Assembly (NCBI GenBank): GCA_016630905.1
Contig: WBMQ01000013.1
Location: forward strand, 806,001-870,000
Reading direction: 5' to 3'
DNA length: 64,000 nucleotides
DNA from: Capillidium heterosporum
Lineage: Eukaryota > Entomophthoromycota > Entomophthoromycetes > Entomophthorales > Capillidiaceae
Notes under the pieces: generated by a model
Seen by the model: the letters and a program-made list of their open reading frames with translations, nothing else
Databases searched by the model: none
What the model was told of the DNA's origin: nothing
Program-made: the position numbers and the translations under genes
Part shown: piece by piece, positions 1 to 12,686 of the stretch
Position numbering within the stretch: position 1 is the first letter of the stretch
How the letters are laid out: each line of letters opens with the position of its first letter

Positions 1-1809
1 CAGCTTTCTACTTGTAAATCAACATTCAACTCCCTACAAAATTACAACTTCTGATTCGTCATACTATATCCCAAGTTCCTATTAGTCCAAGCTCAGATAA
101 TTTGAGAATTCAGTCTTATCGGAAATTTATAAGTTGAGGAGGGACCAAAATTGTAAAATTCTTATATATTTATTCCTTAGGATTTGATAATATTCCCTAT
201 CAGACAGTTTGGCACGATAACTGCCTTATCGTAAAGTCAGGCTATGGCGCAGTTGCTTAGGTTAGATTTATCGTGGCAACCGAATTTAAACGATTTTGAA
301 GTATCGACCGTTTGATGGCCAGCTTTAGTTAGGTATGGACGATGGCACTTGTCTGCAATCTTACCTAATCGTTCGAAATCGAGTTGGATCGTATCGACTG
401 CTGTAAGAAAGCTTTCGTTCGATGTGCCTTTTCTAAATACACTTTCGAAAATCGATATCGCTTACTTAAATGTGAAGTATTATCAAGAGTGAGTAATATC
501 TAGTATGAATTACAGAATCAAGACTGCTATACGCTTATTAAGAATACTCTATTCGTTAAAAGTATCGTTATCTTACTATACGCATATCTATCCTTTATCT
601 TAATAGTTTATATCTCGAGATAGCTATCGGAGCCATATTAATTTTACTTATTAGGTGTTTTAGAGCCTGTATTGAGAGTATATAGGAATCTTATACATAT
701 TTAACTTTACGCCTTTAGATGTTCTACGTCTATTATTCGAATCGAAACTGGTGGATCGACTTTATACTATAAACTATACCAAAATAAATTGAAAGCTAGT
801 GCCATGTTAATAGTCATAAGTTTGCAAATATTCTGAGAACGCTCCTATATGCTAGAATGCTTGGACTAAAAATTTCAGCCTATATATATCCATATTCATA
901 TTACTTAGTATACTAGTAGTGTCAATTTAAATAAAAACATCATGTAGTATTGAAACTCTATTCTATCAAATGTCCATTTTTAACTTTACTAACTTTAAAT
1001 ATGCTACCTTTATACTACATATTGTACTTTGAAGCATTTGATATGTTGACAAGTATCAAAGTACCATAGCTTTGTGTGCTTCAATTTTAGACTTGCATTC
1101 CGTCAAGGCTTTTAGCTTCGAAAGTTCAAAATATAGACATTTCACATAAATAGGTCGTTATACCTAAATAAAAAGTATATATTTCTTGTGAATTTTAAAT
1201 ACAATCTTAAAATATACTTATCAACAAGTTTCAAAGTTTAGACATAAGGTATACAAAACTACAGTATAGTGTCAAAGAAGGATGTGGACCTTGGGAATGT
1301 TCAAGACTTTGTCTTCATATAATATAGCATTTTCCTACAACTATATATATAAGCCTAGCTTGAACAAGGTTGGTTTTAACTAATACAGACATATTATTAA
1401 GCTATCTATACTAAACTTGTAGTTGAATTGACTTTACATTGCTATTTGAGCAAATATATCAACTCAAGATTGTGATCGCTTTGTTATATCGCACTTATAT
1501 ATATCAATTCAATCGGTTTTATTAAGCGTTAGCATTGGGTTTTTTGCTAAATATATGATATACATATGTATTCTTTGTACATGCCTGTAAAACATATCAA
1601 ATAGTTCTAAAGTATATCAATATAAAGTTTGAATTGATCTATTTACCAAGGGATTGGTCCATTTCGCAAAGTTTAACCGATGTCATCGGTTCAGCCACAT
1701 CACTTGATAAGTTGGGTAGGGTGAAGATTTTCAATATAAAGTTGCCATCTTTCGAAGCTTGTTTTCTTCAACAACTTTAGCAAAAGAATCAAAGTTAATA
1801 AAGGCAAAG
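1..1809. other. Intergenic, no gene recognised
   Basis: No ORF or exon series that I could support. The first 750 bases are richer in CG/TCGA words than the rest, but I could not assign them. A TATA-like ATATAAAG near 1735 probably belongs to the kynureninase gene, about 75 bp upstream of its ATG. Confidence 0.5.
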
Positions 1810-3439
1810 ATGAGTAACACCGAATTGCAGGACCTGGCCAAAAGTTTGAACTTGCCAATAGATTCCAAAGAGTTTGTTGCTAAGTTGGATAGCCAAGATC
1901 CTTTAGCCAAGGTACGCTCCCAATTTATAATTCCGAAAAAGAAGTACATCAGTGAGAACTTGCTGGAAAGTAAGTTTGTTTTGTTTTGTAAAGTAGCTTA
2001 TTTAATTATATCAAGGTTTGGACAAGGAATCGGACAGCATCTATCTATGTTCCAATAGCTTAGGTTTACAGCCCAAGCGGTTGAACAAGTTAATTGCTGA
2101 AGAGTTGGAGGTTTGGGCCAACAGGTAAATCTGTCGAATTTATTTATACTTTTAAACTTACCACATTTACTTTTCAATTAAAATAGAGGAGTTTTAGGCC
2201 ATGTCACTCACGACTACTCGAGACCTTGGGTAACGGTTGATGACAACGTAATTCCTTTGATGGCACCTTTAGTAGGTAGCGACCAAAATTTTAAAACCCT
2301 AAAATAGTATATACTAAGAATGTAAAAATAGGTGCCAAAGAATCGGAGATAGCCATCATGTCTACTTTAACTTCCAACCTCCATCTACTCCTCACCAACT
2401 TCTACAAACCTACTACGCAGCGCAATAAAATTCTAATCGAAAGTAAAGCTTTCCCATCCGACCACTATGCCGTCATCTCCCAGCTACAACTGCACAATCA
2501 GAATGTCGACGAAGCTTTGATTTTGTTGAAGGAAGATCCTAGTAGTCTGTTGATCGACGAACAGTATATACTAGACACCATTGAGCAACACAAAGACAGT
2601 CTAGCTATCGTCATGCTACCTGGAGTCCAGTACTTTACCGGCCAAGCTTTCGATTTCAAGCGGATTACTGATTTCGCTCATCAATATGTAAACATTTGTT
2701 TGGTCGAAATACATTTATTTACAATGTTTATGTAGGGAATCTTGGTTGGATTCGACCTAGCCCACGCTGTCGGCAACCTGGAACTTCAACTACACAACTG
2801 GGACGTCGACTTTGCCTGCTGGTGTACTTACAAGTACTTAAGTTCGGGCCCAGGTAACATCGGTGGTCTCTTCATCCACGAGAAGTTCTCCAACGATCCT
2901 AACTTCGTAAGGTAATTGAAAAACTCTTAAAAGCTTTTTATATCTAATGTTTCTACCTCTAATTTTTAGGTTAACTGGATGGTGGTCCCACAAGTTGGAA
3001 ACTCGATTCGATATGTCCAACCAGATGGATTTAGAGCATGGGGCTAAAGGATTCCGTATGTCCAACCCCTCTGTCCTCAGTGTCACTTCTTTATTTGCTT
3101 CTTTACAGATCTACCAGGAGAACAACTATATCGCCGAGTTCCGCAAGAAGTCCAAGTTGATGACCCAGTATTTAATTTTCAGATTTACTGGTGACGCTAA
3201 ACTTATGGATCGGGTAAAGATTTTGACTCCATTAGATAATGCCAAGCGCGGGTGCCAACTTTCCCTTAAGATCGAGGATGCTGATTTCGACAAGGTTTTT
3301 AATGGTTTATTGGACCGCGGCATTGTTACCGACGAACGCAAACCTAATGTAATTCGAGTTGGTCCCTACCCCTTTATCAACATCGTTTGCCGAATTGGAT
3401 TTGTTCTGTGAGGCGCTCATTGAGATCTACAGCAATTAA
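1810..3439 (+). CDS. BNA5: Kynureninase (six exons; C-terminal frame break)
   Basis: PLP-dependent hydrolase that cleaves kynurenine or 3-hydroxykynurenine to anthranilate or 3-hydroxyanthranilate plus alanine, in the tryptophan-to-NAD pathway of the cytosol. Exons are separated by introns at 1970-2015, 2125-2186, 2276-2331, 2688-2735 and 2912-2969; the phases join to one 443-codon frame. Visible family blocks are [24 protein letters not shown], the PLP-lysine block [14 protein letters not shown] and RLTGWWSHK. The start is the ATG at 1810, which gives the family N-terminus (DLAKSLNLP); an upstream open stretch lacks an ATG. The frame stops at 3411 after a non-homologous tail. Skipping one C in CCCC at 3369-3372 restores a typical C-terminus ([16 protein letters not shown]) ending at 3439. 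Assignment is sure; the last 20 residues are not. Confidence 0.93.
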
Positions 3440-3928
3440 AGTTTTGAGATGTGGCGTTATTTTTGTTGATATTCATTTATAGTTTAGTTTTTTATAATAG
3501 TTGATCATATATATAGTGTATTTTATTAAGTTAAATAGTATACAGATGAAGTTAAATATGTACCTAAAAAGCTTCCTTCTACATAGCTTTGGCATAAATA
3601 CTTCAAATCCCTACTACAATTTCGTCTTTGAGACGCTCAACATGTCAGTTCAAAGCTACGAAAAGCCTAAAATAACTCCAACTAATAAATCAATGTATCG
3701 AGCTTTTAGTTAATGGGCATTTATATATCCTTGTTTATTAATTATATAAGTATGACATCCATATCTTAAAATATCTTCTCTTTGACATGTCATCAATTAA
3801 CGAAATTTCTTAAAAATTGATGATTTTTGTCCAATAGGTTGATTTCTCTAAGTAAATTACGTTCCATTTTCTCCTATCTAAAATTTACAAACTTAGCCAG
3901 AATCGAAGCATCTCTCAAAGCTATTGCA
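3440..3928. other. Intergenic between BNA5 and EMC1
   Basis: Contains the kynureninase 3' end and the EMC1 promoter. The short open frames here have no initiating ATG context, splice logic or recognisable sequence. Confidence 0.5.
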
Positions 3929-6787
3929 ATGCAACTTTTAGTTCAGCTGTTGGTACTGCTAGCTAGTATCCACCTAATAGTGGCGAAATATCAAGATGAA
4001 ATTGGTGTCAACGACTGGTGCTTTTATTTTTAATAAACTATTTATTTATGACTTTGTTTTTATATAGGCATAAGGTGTTGATAGGTACCCCTCAAGAAGT
4101 AAAAAGTTCAAATCATTACGAAGATAGTTTGTTGGTTAAAACGAAATTGGACATAGTAGCTAAAATTAGTAAGAAAAGCGGGGATATAAGTAAGTTACAC
4201 TATTTTATTATTTTATCTCTTTATTTATAGTTTATATTTTGATAACAAATAGTTTGGCGAATTACTGGTAAGAATACTGAAGAAAAGATTGAGAAGTTTG
4301 ATATAATCGATGATAAAAGTAATAATTTTATTTTAAAATGGTTGAATGTTGAATTTATCTTTTTGAAGAGATTTATATAATATATGACCAATATTTGCGA
4401 GTCTACCATGAAGGAGAATTGGAATTCGATTACCAACTTGCAACTCCAACTTCGACATTGTTACCCAAAGTCCAATTTAAAGACGCTGCTATCTACCTAA
4501 GTTACCCAACTCACATAATCAAACTAGAGGTTGGAAAGTTGAAACCGAAGTGGACTTTTAGCTTGTCAGATTCCGTTCTTTTAGAAACAACCTTAACTCG
4601 CGATAAAGTCAATCTATTAATCAACACTCAAGGCCTGCTGAAACTAATGGAGGTTGATAGCGCAACCGGAAAACTAAATTCGGAAACGGATAGTACTGTT
4701 GATGTGGGTAGTAGCTTGATCTATCAAATTTCTTTGAAGAATAAGTTGGAGTTTGTATACCATGACGTCTCAACTAGTAGTTTGACCATCGTTGATTCCA
4801 GGACTTTGAGCAAACAGAGTATCTATCCAATTGATTCATATTTTCAACTGATGAACGTTGTAAGTAGCAATCAACCTTCGAACCAACTGTTCCTTGAGTT
4901 CAAACACCAACAAGGATACGAAGTCCATCAAATTGAAGTTAAGGATAATGCAGCCAACCTTGTAAAGAAGTTCAAGTCCAATAACGGAGAGTTTATTATC
5001 GATGGCAGCAGTTTAATTCAAGCTGATTTCAAGGGCAGTAAGGCTTTAGTCAAAGTTAACGGAGTACCCAATCAACTCAACTTTGAGCACGATATATTTA
5101 GCCAAGGTCCCATCTCTAAAGCTATTCCTATCAACAGCGTATCAGCGTTGGTTATTACTGCTAATCAGGCTTGCCATTATTTAAATACCCAATCAGAGTT
5201 TGCTAGTTGGACTCGAGATGAGTATCTGGTAAATAGTTTGAATGCTCTATTTGTCAGCAACGAATTGGATGACAAGGTATCGAAGAAGAGTAAGTCGATC
5301 ATCATGTGGGATCAGCATCATCTAACTACGTTGAATTTGGATGGGAAGATCGTCAGCCGAAGATATCTCGAGGACACCATTTTGGACCTTAAGTCGGTGG
5401 AGTTGGAGAGTTTCAAAGGATTAATAGTTACGGTTCAAAGTTTGAAAGGCAAAAAATATTTAGTAAGGCTGGATGACGTTTTTGATTTTGCCAAATCTAC
5501 TACTATCAATTTGGATTTCAATTTAGATCGGATTGTTAATTTAAACAACCGTTTGGTTGCCATCGATACCAACAATTCAGTCCAACCTATTTTCTTTACC
5601 AAATCTACTGAAACTAGTAAGAGCGACATCCAAAATGATACTGAGCTCTACCTACGTCAAAGTTAAAGACGGTCAAGTATATGGATACTTCTTAGATATC
5701 AATAGCAACATCTTGCAGCTAAAGTGGTACCTGAACCTCAACTCAACTTCGGCAATTAATAATGAGCACCGGTTAATTTTCAATGAGAACAGTAAATTGG
5801 CGTCGCTGGGCAAAGTCCAAAACGATCGTACCGTCATCTACAAGTATATCAACCCCAACTTGGCTGTTTTGGTGCATCAGAATTCCATCACCACCAGCAA
5901 CATATTGTTGATCGATCTCATTACCGGAAACGTCCTAAGTACGTTCCAGGTGAATGGTATAGATGTCAAAGCCATCTTTGACAACAACATCCTGGTCTAC
6001 TGTTACTTCGATACTATTGAAAAGAAAGTTACCTTGACCAAAGTTGAGTTATTTAACAGCGAGGTGCCCGATCTAAAGCCGAATAGGTAACTTCCTTTTT
6101 TGATTTTCATTGATATATATATTTTTGTTTAGTTTGTTAAGTGGTAAGTTCTCTTCGTTTGAAGGCCTAGCTCCCTTTACCTACGCTACTTCCATTATGC
6201 TCGAGTTCCCCATTGGTGGCTTGGCCTTCTCTAAATCTAACTTGGGAGTCAATCCTAAACGTCTTCTAAGTAAGCTATTTACCATCCCATCCTCTCAATA
6301 TCTCTAACTTTACGTTAGTTACCGAATATCCAACCTATCAGATCCTACAATTGGATCTCCAAAACCTACAGCCAGTTGATACCATACCGGACAAGGATTT
6401 CAACTTCAACGTTCTCAACTATTTACCTACCTCGGTATTGACCTACAAATTGCCGGTATTACTTTTGTAACTTGATAACAATATCTAACTTTCCCGTTGA
6501 TTAGGTGTTAGGGCTCAATAAATTAGTTACCGACAGTGGACTGACTTATGAGTCCCAGATGTCGGTTTTAGCTTTCGGTTTAGATATCTTCTTCGGGATG
6601 GAAGCCGATCATCCTTTCGACCATCTCAGTTCCAGCTTCTCCAAGAACGGGTTAGTGGCTACCGTACTGGGTCTGTTGGTTGCCTTGGTTATTACCGGTC
6701 CTATGGTAACTTTTGTTTATCAGAAAAAATCAAATTGACTTTAATACTTAGGTGAAGAATAAGAGATTGAAGGAGATGTGGTATTAA
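3929..6787 (+). CDS. EMC1: ER membrane protein complex subunit 1 (EMC1), nine exons
   Basis: Largest subunit of the ER membrane complex, which inserts tail-anchored and multipass proteins; it has a lumenal beta-propeller and one C-terminal membrane segment. Eight introns (4018-4067, 4190-4252, 4319-4368, 5617-5662, 6087-6132, 6270-6318, 6456-6504, 6706-6751) leave 2,460 coding bases, exactly 820 codons. Residues 1-21 form a signal peptide (MQLLVQLLVLLASIHLIVA), followed by the family start YQDEIGVNDW and a WRITG propeller strand. Near the end are VLAFGLDIFFGMEADHPFD, typical of the conserved C-terminal domain, a membrane helix (GLVATVLGLLVALVITG) and a short basic cytosolic tail (VKNKRLKEMWY). 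The 5617-5662 intron resolves what otherwise looks like a frameshift. The first intron has a weak donor (GTGCTT). Confidence 0.92.
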
Positions 6788-7700
6788 AGTTCATAGGAAG
6801 ACAGGTGAGTAAATTCACTAAAACTTTTACTCTTTATTTTGGTTTATGGAAAATTTTGGATGGGTTTGATGTTGGCTTGTTTAGACAAAATCGTTAACTT
6901 TTGCCATATATCTAACTTATAAGTTGATATGTGTTGATAAACTTATAGACGCATAATCGTTTTATGTCACATGTATCAGTAAAATAGTAAATGGTAGATA
7001 AACTCATATAGCATTTACAAGCTTAAATGAATACGATTTATAAATATTGAATCGGTTTTATGCCAGTTTGATGGGTAACGACAAAGAGCTGTTTAACGCT
7101 GAATAACAAAAGCACCTAATTCATTAGGAAACAGCCCAAGGATTTACTTATGCTCTTAATCTAAGACGGAAATTCATTTTTTTAAGAACAAGATTACGCA
7201 ACCTTGGATATAGATAGAAGGAATAGAAGGCTTTAAACACAATCAGGGCTTTCTATAGGATTGTGGAGGTGATTTATACCACTTTGATCAAGCCTAGAAA
7301 TAGTATATATGCTTTCTTACTTGGAACTGATGAACTTACAGCAAAAGCCACTGTTCTAAACGCAGGCTCATTATTGCCACTAGTTATACTGGTAACTCTA
7401 AAGACATTAATCTAGCAGACTATCAGCTGTTAGCTTGCTATGAAGCCAATTTTCTGTTGGCAGTATACTACATCGTTATAATCCAATAGTTTATCACTTT
7501 AAGTGAAGGATACTAGTTTTAATTGGACAAAGCTTTAGAAGTCACATCTAAATTCCACTCAAATGCTCCTTGAGATTGCAATGATGACAGCCAAACCATG
7601 TGTCTAACAACCAAAACTATTCAGAGCTCTTAGATCCAAAATAAACCCGATAACCTCAAACCAACAAAGCCTGTTTTCAATTCAATCTAACAGTTAAAAT
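6788..7700. other. Intergenic, no gene recognised
   Basis: About 0.9 kb with stop codons in all frames at short intervals. I saw no RNA gene, repeat or splice series that I could support. Confidence 0.45.
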
Positions 7701-8369
7701 ATGCCAGGTAACAAAGCTAGATATCTGAAGGAAAGTCTAACGTTATATTCCTTATAGAAATCCACAAAAACGATGCCAAGCTTGAGCAATTCATTGCTGA
7801 ACGACCCAAACAAGATGAATTAGTTGAAAAGAACATCCTCAAAGGTATTTGACTACGTTACAAAAAACTAAATTTCCATAGATGCCAACTTAGCACCCGC
7901 CTTACAAGCCGCTAAATCAGAATTAGAGAAAGCCAAGGTAGCTGACAAGCTACAGCACAAGTTAGCGCATCGTCCCGATCGTGAAGATTTAGTTAATCAC
8001 AACATCCTCAAGGATGGTAGTGTCGCTCCAGCCATCCAGAACTGCCAAAGCTGAGTTGGAGAAGGCTAAGCTTCAAGACACCTTAGGCCACAAACTTTTA
8101 CAGAGACCTGGAAAGGATGACCTTATCAACCACAACATCTTGAAGGGTAAGTATATATAAACCCCACTTCAAAAACCTGGATAATTTTTCTAATGCGTTT
8201 TTACTTAATATTAGATACCAACGCCGACCCTTCTCTGCAGTCAGCTCAGGCTGAGCTACAACGCCATCAATTGGAGGATAGCTTGGACCAGAAGCTGGCC
8301 CACCGGATCGACCCTAAAACTTTGGTTGAACGTCATATCTTGAACCCTGATGAGGTCCCTGAAGCTTGA
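7701..8369 (+). CDS. RPEL-repeat protein (four repeats, four exons, one frame break)
   Basis: Small protein of about 170 residues made almost entirely of RPEL repeats, the motif that binds G-actin in animals; the role of fungal homologues is less certain. Four repeats are visible with the core R-P-x-x-(x)-L-V-x-x-(N/H)-I-L: AERPKQDELVEKNIL, AHRPDREDLVNHNIL, LQRPGKDDLINHNIL and AHRIDPKTLVERHIL. Alpha-helical linkers rich in A/E/K join them (SELEKAK is repeated). Introns are 7708-7757, 7845-7881 and 8147-8214. The exons sum to 171 codons plus one base, and the break lies at 8043 (AAC-T-GCC), where one surplus T puts a TGA in frame. Without it the linker reads NAKAELEKAK, like the previous repeat. 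The fourth repeat has Ile for Pro. The family call is firm; actin binding here is inference. Confidence 0.85.
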
Positions 8370-8770
8370 ATATGATTATAATCTGGAATGTCTACTTTTA
8401 ACGGGTCTTTAGTATTATATTTTTGACAATTCAAGTACCTTTAATAAATATAATACATTAGTATAGCTCATTAGATTATTCCTACTTTTATTTGCATTAA
8501 CATCCTAACAAAGGTAGCCTATTGTTATTAGTTTCAAACTATAAACAGGTTGGGTTTTAGAATTATAATAGGTTGTCGAAAGACTACCTAAAATAAATCT
8601 ATAAAGTATAGAGCATTACCTTGATACTAAAATCTAAAAAACTGTAGTCAAATGACCATACTGCCAAACTTATCAACATTTCAAATTCAAAATAAAAATA
8701 TAGTTATTTAATGATATTAGAAACGGTACTGCTAATAAATCTATATAAAATCGGTACAAGGCCCTGGCAA
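8370..8770. other. Convergent intergenic spacer
   Basis: 3'-3' spacer between the RPEL gene and BUD23. AT-rich, with AATAAATATAA near 8442 as a likely polyadenylation region. Nothing else seen. Confidence 0.5.
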
Positions 8771-9916
8771 TTAGAACCTAGGCTTTCGCTTACGAGCCGT
8801 ATACTTGGAGTCACTTTTGACAACCTCGCCCCTAGCTCTAGCTTGTTCCTTCTTCTTCATAACCCACTCTTTACCTTTGACCTTATCCTTCAAATTCTTC
8901 CTGCGTCGCTGTTCCTTGACCCTAAGTTAAAAATTCAAATTAATTGAAATGTTGAGATAGTAGCTTACTTTTTAGTATCGTATCGAACGGTCTCCCCACC
9001 TTCGGTTTCTAGAGGTTTAGGTAGGTTCTGGTTGGTGGATTGACCGGCGAACAGGCATAAGTAGTGCTTTCGAGCTTTTTTGGAGTTGGGGTAGTCGACG
9101 ACCAAACCGCCGGTGAACCCAGCCTTCATACTGGCCGTTAAGATAAGTTGAAGTTGGTCGTCCGATTCGGGATAAAACTGGAAAACAGCACGAGCCCCAT
9201 TTTTCAGACACATGAATAGAGTTGTAAAGAATTTGTTGAGTCTAGGTACAGGGTAATGATGTGACTTGTCAGCGTTGCATAACCACTGGATTACTGAGAT
9301 ACTGTTGAGGTAAAAGTCAATATATAGGTTAAATAAAATAGTAAATTTTACCTTATAGCACCATCAAAGGTACCTGGTCTAAAGGATAATCCTTCTCCTG
9401 CATCTTGTAGGAATAAATCACCTTCAACATTACGTTCCACAGCAACATCTAGGTAAATTTCAACAACTTGAATTGAAATAAAAATATACCTAACATATGG
9501 GGTGAGATATCAAAACCTACCCACATGTGGCCAGCTTCCTCCAAAATTTCACCACTTAAACCAGAGCCACAACCAATATCCAGTAGGAAACAAGGCTCGT
9601 CGGGTAGTACCAGAAGCTCTAAAGCTCTATCAGCCATCTCAGCTTGGATGGAGGCAATACGGGTACTTTATCAAGATTTTAATATTTGCAAATAGAAATA
9701 AAACAATATCGATAGATAAATCAACTTACTTGGAAGTATACTTGGAAGCTTCAGTTTCATTGTATACCTACTAGCTGTTAGTCGTTGATTTTTCGAGTAA
9801 TTGTCAAAGAATGGAAATGAGATAGGATTTTAGAAACACATTATACTTATAAAAACAATTTACTGATTTAAGTACTTACTATTTCGGGTGGTCCTTGATG
9901 TTCAGGGTCTTGACAT
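8771..9916 (-). CDS. BUD23: 18S rRNA (guanine-N7) methyltransferase Bud23
   Basis: SAM-dependent enzyme that methylates a guanine of 18S rRNA with Trm112 as partner, in nuclear 40S subunit maturation. Exons on the minus strand are 9916-9880, 9767-9730, 9665-9490, 9448-9352, 9301-8969 and 8921-8771. Family blocks are the start [26 protein letters not shown] motif [33 protein letters not shown] and the basic C-terminus [13 protein letters not shown]. Exons total 277 codons plus one base: the fourth codon is followed directly by TGA (ATG TCA AGA CCC TGA A; complement GGG at 9905-9907). Removing one C, or a +1 slip at CCC-TGA, restores the family start. The frame upstream of this point is also open to about 10045 without an ATG, so a different first exon cannot be fully excluded. 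Confidence 0.93.
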
Positions 9917-10451
9917 TTTCGAAAGCTCTTATAAAATTTTTGTAGGTTGAGAAAGTCAATTTCGCATCGATTCAAAGTTTTAGGATGGTTTACTTCGAAG
10001 ATAACGTAATTTTTGGAAAAGATAGCAAATGGGGCTAATTATAATGAGAATATTATGCAATTTAAATTCTATAAGATTCAAACTATTCTATTCATAATAA
10101 GAGCTAATATTGCATAGTAAAAATTAAAATAGACTGAGCCAAGGGTATCCTAATAGGCATTACAGCCCAAGTGTCTAGTGGGTTGCTTATCCAATGGGTA
10201 GATTCATGTTCACTATACTCTTTACTTTGTAGTATCTTCAGATCAATTGGTTTCCATTAAGCTTAGATGCATTCTATTGGCTATAAATCACCATGTAATT
10301 TACCAGTTCTAGAAATATCAAAAATTTCAGACTTACGTCTCCTTGCTTTACAATCAATTTTATCCCTCTCTTTTTAAAAGTATATAGTTAGAAGTGCATA
10401 TAAATACATTCCAAATACAAGTTATTTTCGAAGCTAAGGCACAAGCAAATT
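9917..10451. promoter_or_regulatory. Divergent promoter region BUD23 / CARNMT-like gene
   Basis: About 535 bp between two divergently transcribed genes. TATATAGT near 10382 and CATATAAATA near 10399 sit 50-70 bp upstream of the plus-strand ATG. No operator could be assigned. Confidence 0.4.
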
Positions 10452-12111
10452 ATGAGTGACGAACCAAACATCAACTTCAACCTAAGTTTAAATGACGAAA
10501 AGGTAGACCAAGATATCAGTGCCAACAACGAAGCTCATTCAAAAATCGACCTCAAATTGGAAACATCAAACGAACTAAAGGACTCCTTACCAACCGAAAC
10601 AGAAGGGGACTCAGATGCAGAAGCCGATGAAAAGTTGCTGAAAAAGACGATTAGTTCCTTCAAAAACTACAATATCTATGTAGTCAAGGAGTTGAAGAAA
10701 AAGTTGGAGCATAGTAATATGTTATTCAGCAACAAAGAAGCCCAGCTCCAACATCTAAAACCTATATATTTGAACAAGCTTCAGAAAGTTGGTTTAGCTT
10801 TGAAAACCAACTGCACCTTTTTATCTACTTTAGTTAAAGATATCAACTTGTTTCAACACGAGTTTAAATGTAACTATACTTTTTTAGCATCTTATTAACT
10901 TACAAATTTAGGGTAACGATAGAAATGTCGTTCCTCTAGTTGAGGATATGGATAGAATAAACACAACTTTGAAGCAAATAATGAGGGATTGGTCCGACGA
11001 AGTAACAAATTTCATAGCTATTAGTTAACATTTATATTAGGGAAGTTATGAACGGAGCTGTGCCTACAAACCACTACTTGATGAATTAGGAAAATCAGTT
11101 TAAACATGTCATGGTCGAAGATAGGTTTAAACTGAAAGTCTTAGTTCCGGGGGCAGGTCTAGGTAGATTGGCATTTGATGTTAGCTCGCTAGGTAAATTT
11201 ATAAGCAATTCAGCACTATTAACATTTCAATGTTTTAGGATTTAGCTGTCAAGGTAATATATAGCCCAATATTTTCCCCTAACTATTTTTAAAACAATTA
11301 GGAAACGAATTTTCGTACTTTATGGTAAATTAATTTATTCGAAAATATAACTAATATATCTCATTGTAAAGTTGCTAGCTTCGAACTTCATATTGAATCA
11401 GTAAACTTTTAAATCATCAACATTAGTCTAAAACATACATTCCTCAACTTAGGTCGACACAACTGAACCAATATACAATCTACCCCTTCGCCTCCAACTT
11501 CTCCAATAACATGAATTTAAATGATCAACTGTTGGAGTGTAAGGTACCCGACGTACTACCCAACTTATTGAACCCCAAAATCGACTTCTCGATGGTAGCT
11601 GGCGAATTCTTGGAAGTTTACAATGCAAATCCAAGCCAGCACGGTACATTTTACTATTTTATTATCATTCACACATTTTTCATATTAGGTGCTTGGGACT
11701 CGATTATTACATGTTTCTTCATCGACACCGCTCACAATGTCGCCGATTACGTTGATGCCATTTGGAACTGCTTAAAGCCCGGTGCCTTTTGGATTAATTT
11801 GGGTGGCTATTATGTACATATCAATATATTAATCTTCCTTTGCTAAACAGGTCCTTTGCTCTACCATTATGAGGGGGTTAGTGGGCAGCTGTCTCTAGAA
11901 CTTACTTACCAAGAACTGAAGTTCTATATCCAAAAAGTCGGGTTCAAAATTGAAGTAACTATTCCCTTGTAACTAATGTCGAGTTGCTAATCTATGCTCT
12001 TAAATTTAGAATGAGGTGAAATCTACTTGCCCTTATACCGCCAATGTGAATAGTCTGCACGTCCACCAGTTTAAATGTGTCCAGTTTACTGCTGTTAAAC
12101 CTATGCAATAA
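10452..12111 (+). CDS. Carnosine N-methyltransferase-like (N2227 family) methyltransferase
   Basis: SAM-dependent methyltransferase of the N2227/CARNMT1 family (histidine or carnosine N-methylation in animals; role in fungi poorly known). The N-terminus (about 60 residues) is acidic and low-complexity. Family blocks follow in order: LKQIMRDWSDEGSYERSCAY with KPLLDEL, the SAM motif VLVPGAGLGRLAFDVS, GNEFSYFMLLASNFILN, YPFASNFSNN, FSMVAGEFLEVY, WDSIITCFFIDTAHNVADY and LKPGAFWINLGPLLYHYEG. Nine introns: 10870-10911, 11002-11040, 11193-11238, 11254-11301, 11325-11371, 11401-11452, 11644-11688, 11803-11850 and 11955-12009. The exons total 412 codons plus two bases, matching two surplus single bases: one at the first exon junction (AAAT before 10870) and one in AAAA at 11091-11094, after which QFKHVMVEDRFKLK continues. 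Assignment is strong; the intact frame is unproven. Confidence 0.88.
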
Positions 12112-12686
12112 AGTTTTAAAAGTGTTTATCAATTTTAATACATTAGTTCAAAAGTTGATGGATTTCTATGCTTTAGATCCTTAATGATTTTAGCTAGAGT
12201 TGAGTTATATACTATATTTGTTTATAATTTTAATCTAATCGTTCACCAATATACAATTTATTGGATAAATATATGGATTTGAAGAACAGTTTTATCTTTG
12301 CAGCATCGATATATAAATAGGCTACTCAATTTTGTGATTTATTCGATACTTGTATAGGACCAACTTTTAGTAAAACTGATATTAAATTTAATATATATAC
12401 CTGTTAATGGAAATCAAAAGTTATAATGTATGTGCTTAAAGCTTTATTATTATAATGGTTCCTTAATATACAATACCTTGAGTATTTTAGTAGTGTATTA
12501 TGGTATCTATGTATAACTTAATAAAATTAATAGTAATAAAGGAGTATTATCAGTGTTTATATTAACAATTGCAACAAATACTTGCACAGTTCTGGCCCCA
12601 TTTTAATACTTGACTTCTTCACTAGTCTTTTAGATAGTTCTGCTACCTTCATTTAAACAAGTCAAGCCTTTATTTACAATTACAAG
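12112..12686. other. Convergent intergenic spacer
   Basis: Very AT-rich 3'-3' spacer between the methyltransferase and the coiled-coil gene, with several AATAAA-like words. No gene recognised. Confidence 0.45.

Noticed and set aside
243-385. tRNA-like A box (TGGCGCAGTTG) and B box (GTTCGAAATC)
   Set aside because: The boxes are about 125 bp apart and I could not pair an acceptor stem; chance words are likely.
5560-5670. Frameshift in EMC1
   Set aside because: A 46-nt GTAAGA...AAAG intron at 5617-5662 restores the frame, and the total is an exact number of codons.
8043-9916. Reassigned stop codons (TGA as sense)
   Set aside because: Reading through TGA does not restore the family sequences; a change of frame does. 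Other genes stop normally at TGA.
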